Source of the DNA: Begonia masoniana
Lineage: Eukaryota; Streptophyta; Magnoliopsida; Cucurbitales; Begoniaceae
DNA: 64,000 nt
Direction: 5' to 3'
Assembly: GCA_022432975.1 (NCBI GenBank)
Contig: CM039510.1
Span: 30,058,412 to 30,122,411, forward strand
Under the pieces are notes generated by a model, which ran no database searches, had not been told where the DNA came from, and saw only the letters and a program-made list of their open reading frames with translations. The position numbers were made by a program, and so were the translations under genes. This document shows positions 55,922-64,000 of this stretch, piece after piece (the first letter of the stretch is position 1; each line of letters starts with the position of its first letter).

Positions 55922-58900
55922 TGTAACACCGGGCATTTTTACCTATGTAATTATTTTCCCGAATTATTAAGTGGGATTAATTCAATGATAATACAATGTA
56001 TGATTTGTTGGAAACCAAAACGAATGAGAAATTGGATAATGAGATAAAAACCAAACCAATGTGTAACTAAACAAACAAGCTAGTTTGAAATGGATGAAGG
56101 GGTAGTTTGGGGTGAAATTAAGGTTGGTGGGAGGAGGCCAATGGATGAATGCCAAGTGTACAACTTGTTGGAGAAGCCAAGTTTTTCCTCTCTCATTCTC
56201 TTCCCTCCTACGTGAAACCTTTCTTTCTCTTCTCTGTTTTCCTTCTCCGCTTCTTCTTTTCTTTTCCTGCGATTTCAACCTTTCATAAAACACTCCCATT
56301 TTTCCTGCCTGCTCCAGCAAAGGTAAACGTCTACTAAAGCTAACATTTTGGATAAGTTAAAAAGTGAGTTTTTACCGAAGTTTAGGGTTTTGGTATTTGT
56401 GAAAACTCGCTGTTTTTGGATGAAAACACGTTGTTGTTTTCTAAGGATTTGAAAGATGTTGCTGTTGATTTCTAACAGCTTATTAGTTAGCATTTGTAGC
56501 GTGTTTTAAATTCTCTACATGCATGCTACAGGTCCGAGCATTTCTGAGACATTCAGAACATCAACGCGACAGCAACCAAGTAAGTTCATGCCCGTAGGTT
56601 GGCCCTTAAGGCCCTGCAACTTGGAGGTACTAGGAGTATCAGTTCTGTCGGTTCGTTTTGGGTAGAAAAATTAGAATAAGTTCTGAGTTGTCTGGTTTTG
56701 TTTCACTCTCTGTTGTGATATTCTTGTTGCCTGTTATTTTAGGTTCAAGCACCGTCCATGCATACCCGTTTTTCTGTAAAATCATGTAAACGTTTTATGT
56801 ACACAATTTTGAAGTTAAGTATGATAAAACCTGTAATGAATGTATGGTTAAGTGTGGACGAGGACTGGCATCCTGTTCTTGTCCTTCTCTGGGACTCATG
56901 TAAAATTATCCCTGCCAAGGATACCCTGTACCTTGTCCTTCCCTGGGACCCGGCAAAATTACTAACCAGTGTCCATGTCCTGTTATGTCAGTATGTATAT
57001 GCCCAGTTCCTTTATAAGCCCCACTTATACCTCCCTGTCCAGTGAAATGTAAGGTAATGTATTGTAATGTTCATGTATTGAAAATGTTCATGCATAGCAC
57101 ATGCATCACTTTGCATTGTATGTTCTTACTGAGCTCTAGGCTCATAGTTGAACTCCCTGTTGTAGGTACTGAACCCGTGGATGAGGACTTTGTGCCTCCG
57201 GCCGATGTGTAGGTGCTGTTGGAGGAATGAGCTTGCGGGGGGTTGGTTGTGGCAGCCAGACATATTCTGATTTCCATGTGGTGTGTATATATGTCAAGTT
57301 CTGCATAGTTTTTGAGATTTTAAAACAAAGTTTAGTCTCTGTTAGGAATTCTGTTGGGATTTTGATAAAGTATAGGTTTTGGAGTTTATGTTTTTAAACC
57401 TCTGTATGTTGAAAAGTGGAATGTATGTTTGAAAATATTCTGGAATTGCTCGTATGTGTTGAAGTAGTCTGGAATTTGTTTGGGATATTTCTGTTAGTCT
57501 GTGCATGGACATTTCTGGTTTTAGAGCTATCCATGTAGTGTGATTTTTCTTAAGGTTCTGTCATGTTAGAGCCATCCATGTAATTTGTTTTTCCTTAAAA
57601 TTCCGTCGTGTTTTTCCCTGATATGTTCAAAATCATGTTTTGAATCGTTTTCTGAAGTTTGAAGTTTTCATACAGTCTGTTTTCCACAACTTCGGTTTTC
57701 ATGTAATCATGTTAAAGTATGCCATTTTTGTCTTTTAGTTTTTCATCCGGTCACTGTTCACATTTTTAATCATCCGGTCACTGTTCACATTTTTAATCAT
57801 CCGGTCACTGTTCACATTTTTAATCATCCGGTCACTGTTCACATTTTTAATCATCCGGTCACTGTTCACATTTTTAATCATCCGGTCACTGTTCACATTT
57901 TTAATCATCCGGTCACTGTTCACATTTTTAATCATCCGGTCACTGTTCACATTTTTAATCATCCGGTCACTGTTCACATTTTTAATCATCCGGTCACTGT
58001 TCACATTTTTAATCATCCGGTCACTGTTCACATTTTTAATCATCCGGTCACTGTTCACATTTTTAATCATCCGGTCACTGTTCACATTTTTAATCATCCG
58101 GTCACTGTTCACATTTTTAATCATCCGGTCACTGTTCACATTTTTAATCATCCGGTCACTGTTCACATTTTTAATCATCCGGTCACTGTTCACATTTTTA
58201 ATCATCCGGTCACTGTTCACATTTTTAATCATCCGGTCACTGTTCACATTTTTAATCATCCGGTCACTGTTCACATTTTTAATCATCCGGTCACTGTTCA
58301 CATTTTTAATCATCCGGTCACTGTTCACATTTTTAATCATCCGGTCACTGTTCACATTTTTAATCATCCGGTCACTGTTCACATTTTTAATCATCCGGTC
58401 ACTGTTCACATTTTTAATCATCCGGTCACTGTTCACATTTTTAATCATCCGGTCACTGTTCACATTTTTAATCATCCGGTCACTGTTCACATTTTTAATC
58501 ATCCGGTCACTGTTCACATTTTTAATCATCCGGTCACTGTTCACATTTTTAATCATCCGGTCACTGTTCACATTTTTAATCATCCGGTCACTGTTCACAT
58601 TTTTAATCATCCGGTCACTGTTCACATTTTTAATCATCCGGTCACTGTTCACATTTTTAATCATCCGGTCACTGTTCACATTTTTAATCATCGGTCACTG
58701 TTCACATTTTTAATCATCCGGTCACTGTCACATTTTTAATCATCCGGTCACTGTTCACTTTTTAATCATCCGGTCACTGTTCACATTTTTAATCATCCAG
58801 TCACTGTTCACATTTTTAATCATCCGGTCACTGTTCACATTTTTAATCATCCGGTCACTGTTCACATTTTTAATCATCCGGTCACTGTTCACATTTTTAA

Positions 58901-59277
58901 TCATCCGGTCACTGTTCACTTTTTAATCATCCGGTCACTGTTCACATTTTTAATCATCCGGTCACTGTTCACATTTTTAATCATCCGGTCACTGTTCACA
59001 TTTTTAATCATCCGGTCACTGTCACATTTTTAATCATCCGGTCACTGTTCACTTTTTAATCATCCGGTCACTGTTCACTTTTTGTCTTATTTATTAAACA
59101 TTAATTACATCTTCTGCTTCTGCCATTTGTAACTGTTATCCATGTGTTTTATAACTCTTCATGTCGTCCTACTGTTATATGTTTTCAAAAAAAAAAATAT
59201 GTCTTGTTTTCTGTAAAATGTCCGGTGTGATGGCTCCGATCCCGGACCCCGATCGGGTACGGTTTCGGGGCGTCACA
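55922..59277 (+). mobile_element. Solo LTR E2 (3356 bp) with TSD CAATT
   Basis: TGTAACACCGGGCATTTTTACC to GGGGCGTCACA, flanked by CAATT at 55917-55921 and 59278-59282, inside intron 2 of LTR D. Contains exon 1 to 56322, intron 1 56323-56531, mini-exon 2 56532-56579 (48 nt), intron 2 56580-57165 with stem GGCC-CTTAA-GGCC (56601-56613), exon 3 57166-57212 (47 nt, TAG). Longer than its relative at 10779 because of a large tail array. Confidence 0.92.
57743..59083 (+). repeat. 27-bp satellite-like array, about 50 copies
   Basis: Unit CATCCGGTCACTGTTCACAT + TTTTAAT. Units are identical from 57743 to about 58690, then carry occasional one- or two-base losses. 27 is a multiple of three, so it gives a 318-residue open frame on the minus strand made of a nonapeptide repeat; this is a by-product, not a gene. 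Confidence 0.95.
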
Positions 59278-60296
59278 CAATTCCAACATATGGTGTAGGC
59301 CAATCGGCCACAGTAAGTCACGAGAACTTACCTCGGGTCTTTAGCACACCGAGCTCTTCGTCTCGAGCTTTGTCACCTAAGTCAATTCACAACTTCCTTT
59401 GTTAAAATCGAGCCTAAACAATGAGATTTCGTAAACTAACGAAACTCCTGACTAAAGAAAATTTGCTAAAATTCTAATTAATTTCTCTCGGGTATTTCAT
59501 CAAGCAATTTATGCTCACAAATAACAAACCTCCATTAATGGAGATTTCTAAAGCTCTAATTACCCGGTTCTTAACCTAAACACCACATACACCCAATATT
59601 TCACTTAACTACCTTCAATAACCATAAATAGGGCGATATCTAACTATTTCTAACATAACCCGGCTATTTCGACAAAAACCTAATGAATCATTAACCGTTA
59701 AACAACCTAAAAGTCGAGAACCAAAGCCGGGAAACCATAGATTCTTACCTAGAATCGGGATTGGGGAAGGAAACGTGAAGAAACTTCAAATACCGGAGGA
59801 AGAACGATGAAGAACCGTGGAGAACCCGTGGAGGAGAAACGTTGCCAAAGAGGGGGAGATTTTCACTCTGGAAATCGTTAAGTGTTGAGGGGGAGGAGTT
59901 TTTGTCTTTTTAATTAATCTTGGCTTGTAAAATGACAAGTTTGCCCTTCGGTTTAATCTTCCGTTTAACTCATTGTTCGACTATCGGTTCGGTTTCTCTA
60001 AAATTTTCTTATTTTACCAATAATTCCAACTTATTACTAGAGCTCTAATAAAGCTTTCCCTTTGTCAAACGAACTCAATTTACTATTTTTACGGATTAAA
60101 CCGCTATAGGGTTAAAACGGAAACTAGAGTGTTTACATTTCGATTTGAATTTCTAAAATTCTCATATTTCTCCTAAAATTCATATTAATTATAAGAATTC
60201 CATTAAAACTCTCGATTCGTAAAACGGGATATTTCAATTATTTACAAAAATGTCATCGCGCGCACAATTCAAAAACCCGTAAAACCAGGTGTTACA

Positions 60297-60800
60297 TTTC
60301 ATCCACGTTAATTGAAATTTTTTCCTCAAAATTGAATCACACGAATAATTCTGGGTATTTAGCCATCATAGTTTGCTGTCTTTCTCAGGTGGCTTCCTCT
60401 ACGCCATGATTCTGCCATAAGACTATTACTAGTGGGATCTCCTTGTTTCTCAACACCTTAATAGAGGATTCTAGAATTTGTACCGGCTTCTCCACATAGG
60501 TTAATGTCGGCTGTAACTCAATCTCCCGTGCTTCTACGACATGCGACGGGTCACGCACGCACTTCCGAAGCATGGATACGTGAAAGACGTTGTGAATGCT
60601 CTCCATAGATACCGGAAGCTGCAATCGATAAGCCATCTTCCCGATCCTTTTCAAAATAGGGAAGGGCCCCACATAACGAGGGCTTAGCTTGCCTCTTCTT
60701 CCGAATCTCATGACGCCTTTGAATGAAGAAATTTTCAAATATACCTCGTCACCTTCATTAAACTCCAACTCCCTTCTTCTATTGTTAGCATAGCTTTTCT
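60297..60800 (-). pseudogene. pol: Chromodomain-like C-terminus of element D pol
   Basis: 60385-60768 encodes E-F-N-E-G-D-E-V-Y-L-K, R-Y-V-G-P-F, H-N-V-F-H-V-S-M-L-R-K and L-R-N-K-E-I-P-L-V then N-H-G-V-E-E-A-T, the integrase C-terminal domain and chromodomain-like tail of Del/Tekay type. It meets LTR D at 60296 over a decayed polypurine tract. A stop near 60800 separates it from integrase. Confidence 0.85.
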
Positions 60801-62195
60801 AACGGCTCTGAGCTATCTCAATGCGTTGTTTGATAATGGCAATCTTTTCCGCTGTTTGCTGTAGAATATCGGGGCCAACAATACTAGCCTCGCAACCTCA
60901 TCCCAATACAGCGGTGACCTGCACTTCCGTTCATACAGCGCTTCATATGGTGTCATACCGAACGTAGCTTGAAAACTGTTATTATATGAGAACTCAATTA
61001 GTGGCAAATACCTGTTCCACGCGCCTTGGAATTCCAACACGCATGCTCTAAGCATATCCTCAAAAATTTGATTCGTTCGTTCTGTCTGACCATCGGTCTA
61101 AGGATGAAATGCTGTGCTAAAATTTAACTGAGTTCCCATGGATTTGTGCAGACTCTTCCAAAATCTCGAAGTGAATCTCGGATCTCAGTCTGAAACTACT
61201 GCAACGGACACCCCGTGCAGTCTAACGATCTCCTACACATAAAGCTCAGTGAGCTGATCCATAGAGAATGTTGCTTTAACTGGAAGAAAGTGGGCTGACT
61301 TTGTCAAACGGTCCACTATCACCCAGATTCTGTCATGTCCCTTCGTCGTCCTCGGGAGCCCAGCAATAAAATCCATAGAAATCTGCTCCCATTTCCACTC
61401 CAGGATCAACAAGGGTTGCAAAGTTGCTGCCGGCCTTTGATGCTCCGCCTTAACCTGCTGACAAACCAAACAGGTCTCCACGTACTTGGAAACCTCTGTC
61501 TTCATGTTAGGCCACCAAAAATGCTGTTTTAAATCCCGATACATTTTGGTGCTTACTGGATGCACCAAGTATGCTGAAGAGTGTGCCTCTGTCAAAATTT
61601 CTTTCTTCAACTCTTCGTCATTTGGCATGTACCACCTATGCCTGAATTTTAATATACCATCATCCGACAAGTTGAAATCGGACGAGTCTTCGGACGTCAT
61701 GCTCAAACGGTGCTTCTCACACTCCAAGTCTTCCCGTTGAGTTTCCCGTATTTTGTCAAGTATCGTCGACCTAAGAGAAATGTTCGCGAGCATAGTGGAC
61801 AACTCAGCTACGATCTCCACATCAAACTTCTCAATCTCAGACCTCAACATCACCGACATCGCTGCAAGTGAAGGCTGACTCGCAGTAGGCAATCTGCTCA
61901 AGGCATCCGCGACTTTATTTGCTTTTCCTCGGTGGTATTTGATTTCGAACTCGTAGTCCTTAACAAATTCCAGCCACCTTGGTTATTGTACATTCAGCTC
62001 TTTCTGTGTAAACAAATATTTGAGGCTTCCGTGGTCTGAAAACACCTCGCATTGTTGTCCATACAGATAATGTCTCCAAATTTTTAACGCGAAGACTACT
62101 GCCGCCAGTTCCAAGTCATGCGTTGGATAATTTTGCTCATACGGCTTCAACTGCCTAGAAGTATACGCAATAACCTTCCCCTCTTGCATAAGCCC
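60801..62195 (-). pseudogene. pol: RNase H and integrase of element D, broken
   Basis: 61983-62189 holds [11 protein letters not shown] and F-S-D-H-G-S-L-K-Y (RNase H). 61233-61901 holds the integrase zinc region (H-P and C-L-V-C-Q-Q-V-K-A) and the first catalytic D (S-M-D-F-I-A-G-L-P), stopping near 61232. The second D (V-S-D) is followed by a stop near 61185, and the E-containing segment continues to 60813-61055 (M-L-R-A-C-V, C-R-S-P-L-Y-W-D-E-V). At least five stops or frameshifts. Confidence 0.85.
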
Positions 62196-62432
62196 TGTAA
62201 CGGCCTGGACCCCGTTTCCGCAGGCCCAAGTCGTGCAGGTCCCACCGATGGGCTAGATCAGTGGTACTCCTCATTCGTAGCCCAGGGACTTGTCCCTGAG
62301 GTCCTGGGTTTGAGTGGGGGGGAAGGCAAAAACCCTCTGCAGGGAGAGGGAAGATCGTGAGTACACATGGCGGGCCTGTGTGGTGGGACCTGCACGACTT
62401 GGGCCTGCGGGAACGGGGTCCAGACCGTTACA
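62196..62432 (+). mobile_element. 237-bp TIR element with tRNA-like core (copy 1)
   Basis: ~51-bp terminal inverted repeats, TGTAACGGCCTGGACCCCGT to its complement ending CAGACCGTTACA. The core has A-box-like TAGATCAGTGGT, AGGTCCTGGGTTTGAGT (B-box-like) and the CCCTCTGCAGGGAGAGGGAA block seen at 840-860. Inserted in the RNase H region of element D. Same class as 705-1375. Confidence 0.8.
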
Positions 62433-62450
62433 AAAAAAGGCGTCTTTATT

Positions 62451-62735
62451 CTAACGGCCTGGACCCCGTTCCCACAAGCCCAAGTCGTGCAGGTCCCACC
62501 GATGGGCTGCAGCCACGTGGTAGCCACACAGGCCCGCCAGCTCAGTCCTCATTCGTAGCCTAGGGACTTGTCCCTGAGGTCCTGAGTCCGAGTGGGGGGG
62601 AAGGCAAAAACCCTCTGCAGGGGGAGGGAAGATCGTGAGTACACGTGGCGGGCCTGTGTGGCTACCATGTGGTAGTAACCCATCGGTGGGACCTGCACGA
62701 CTTGGGCCTGCGGGAACGGGGTCCAGGCTGTTACA
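62451..62735 (+). mobile_element. 285-bp TIR element with tRNA-like core (copy 2)
   Basis: TIRs of ~88 bases (CTAACGGCCTGGACCCCGTT and complement ending GGCTGTTACA), tandem with copy 1 across an AAAAAAAGGCGTCTTTATT linker (62432-62450). The B box is decayed (GAGTCCGAGT). Together the two copies split element D pol between C-D-A-S-K-V-G-L and M-Q-E-G-K-V-I-A-Y; no clean target duplication was found. Confidence 0.8.
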
Positions 62736-63578
62736 ATCACACATCTAAGTCCAACCTTCGATGCATCACAATATATGCTGAACTTGTTACCTTCAACTGG
62801 CAGTGTCAAAACGGGAGCCGTGGTCAATCTCTACTTTAGCTCTTGAAAGCTCTTCTCACATGCAGCTGACCATGCGAACTTCTCATTCTTCCTTGTTAAG
62901 TGTGAAAGAGGGACTGCTATCTTTGAAAACCCCTCGATAAACTTTCGGTAATATCCAGCCAACCCAAGAAATCCTCGTACTTCTCGCACATTCTTAGACT
63001 GCGGCCAATCTCTAACAACCTCAATCTTGGTCGGGTCCACGGAAATCCCCTCCTAAGATACGATATGGCCAAGAAAGTTTACTCGGTCTAGCCAAAACTC
63101 ACACTTGGAGAATTTCGGGTAAAGTTGATGTTGCTCTAAAATTCTCAGAACAATCCGTAATTGCTCTTCGTGTTCCTCCTTCGTCTTATAATAGATCAAG
63201 ATGTCCTCAATAAACACAACTACAAACTTGTCTAAATACTTCTTGAAGACACGGTTCATTAAGTCCATAAACGCTGCAGGGGCATCTGTAAGTCAAAAAG
63301 ACATAACCAGGAATTCATAATGCCCATACCTAGTTTGAAATGCTGTCTTTAGAATATCTTCTCGTCGGACCTTCAACTGATAATAACCCGAGCGTAGGTC
63401 TATCCTCGAAAACACTCGGGCGCCCTAAAGTTGGTTGAACAAATCGTCTATTCGGGGCAACGGGTACTTGTTTTTCACTGTCAATTTATTCAACTCTCGA
63501 TAGTCGATGCACATCCTGAGAGTTCTGTCTTTCTTTTTAACGAACAAAACCGGCGCGCCCCAAGGAGAAAAGCTAGGT
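62736..63578 (-). pseudogene. pol: Reverse transcriptase of element D, broken
   Basis: Encodes [17 protein letters not shown], stop at ~63425, then the catalytic loop as V-F-I-E-D-I-L, where the first Asp of F-x-D-D is Glu, and N-F-L-G-H-I-V, stop, then [12 protein letters not shown]. Further stops at ~62830 and ~63050. The N-terminal part is cut off by the LTR at 63579. Confidence 0.85.
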
Positions 63579-64000
63579 TGTAAAACCCGACATTTCGGCC
63601 AGGTGATTCTCTGACCATTTTCATTGTCACCCTCTTATTTAACCTTTATGATTAAATTTAATGTTAAGACAAATTTATTACAAGTAGAGTAAAACTAGGT
63701 TGGGTGGCAGTTTTGTAATTAAGATTGATGGGTTGAGTATAAATAGAAAATGGAAACCTTAAACCTCATTTTATTACCACTGTAGCCGACATTCCCTCTC
63801 GGCGATTCCTTCTCTCCCAAGCTTTTTGCTCTCGGCTACCAGAATCTTCCCTTGCTGACGGCTGGTTTCAGCCTGCTTTTCTCTGCAAATCCGCACCCGA
63901 GGTGTGAAATGGACAATGTAGTCATTTATTAGTGATTAAAGTTCTGCTTTCAGCTCGGCATTTGAGTTCGGAATTTTCTTAGCAGTGGCCGAGTAGTTTA
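63579..64000 (+). mobile_element. Start of a B-type LTR, runs off the window
   Basis: TGTAAAACCCGACATTTCGG (one change from TGTAACACCC), then the LTR B sequence: TATAAATAG at 63738-63746, exon 1 with GTAGCCGACATTCCC, donor region CACCCGAGGTGTGA near 63895, and part of intron 1. Inserted in the RT of element D. Confidence 0.88.

Larger units (their letters stand above)
54415..60296 (-). mobile_element. 3' LTR of element D, interrupted by solo LTR E2
   Basis: Minus strand TGTAACACCTGGTTTTACGG (60296) to GGGGACGTAACA (54415); about 2.5 kb without the insert. Mini-exon 2 at 59376-59332 (45 nt), donor GTAAGTTCTCG, stem GGCC-AATC-GGCC at 59298-59309 (plus strand), exon 3 55393-55338 (TAA). The frame reads L-K-T-R before and G-E-D-D-V after the junction. 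Hairpins lie in its tail. Confidence 0.82.

Noticed and set aside
57735..58691. 318-residue frame of nonapeptide repeats
   Set aside because: 27-bp tandem array gives an open frame automatically; no start context, no non-repetitive domain.
57743..59083. CRISPR array
   Set aside because: Units are directly adjacent without spacers and the setting is a plant LTR.

Overview
The window looks like repeat-dominated, probably heterochromatic DNA of a vascular plant, most likely an angiosperm. The evidence is layered long-LTR Ty3/gypsy elements whose Gag, protease, RT, integrase and C-terminal chromodomain-like tail resemble the Del/Tekay chromovirus clade, initiator-Met tRNA primer sites (TGGTATCAGAGC), TATAAATAG core promoters, plant-type splice signals, and satellites with ~175-bp and ~205-bp periods. 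I see no intact single-copy host gene. The species cannot be named from the sequence.

Layout. 1-702 is the tail of a + strand LTR (family E). 705-1375 holds small TIR/tRNA-like elements in palindromic arrangement. 1376-9261 is a young gag-only element (family V) with ~2.9-kb LTRs, inserted in a minus-strand element (gag-protease 9262-10616, LTR 10779-13156). 13157-14378 is AT-rich and unassigned. 14379-18803 is element C (LTR, gag, protease, RT fragment), cut by element A. The 5' LTR of A (18804-23792) carries solo LTR B (21031-23631); gag follows at 23955-24852. 24853-32359 is an error-rich second reading of the B/A tails, gag, pol and 3' LTR, ending in a 100-N gap. 32460-48124 holds a near-identical minus-strand copy of element A, cut by solo LTRs at 34037-36406, 40035-42644 and 45156-47862. 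48125-52793 is another low-quality stretch (second N gap, poly-T, poly-G, ~205-bp satellite, gag and LTR of family F). 52915-53740 is a 175-bp satellite. 54415-63578 is element D on the minus strand, its LTR cut by solo LTR E2 (55922-59277, with about fifty 27-bp repeats) and its pol cut by two tRNA-like TIR elements. 63579-64000 is the start of another B-type LTR.

How parts work together. Every pol seen is broken by stops, frameshifts or insertions. The only clean long reading frame is the Gag of the V element, which has no pol and would need enzymes in trans.

Main discovery candidate. Ten diverged LTRs (V, V2, V3, D, A, B, C, F, E, E2) share a gene-like spliced-leader module: a TATA promoter in several, exon 1, intron 1, a 45-49 nt mini-exon 2, intron 2, and exon 3. 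Intron 2 carries a GGCC-loop-GGCC stem 21-24 nt after its donor; two families show compensatory GACC/GGTC changes. One reading frame crosses intron 2 in phase 1 in all ten and stops exactly 47 nt after the acceptor in seven, ending in a short acidic motif around G-E-D. The LTR tails carry separate arrays: five TGACGTCA sites at exact 54-bp spacing, runs of long-armed hairpins, or tandem repeats.
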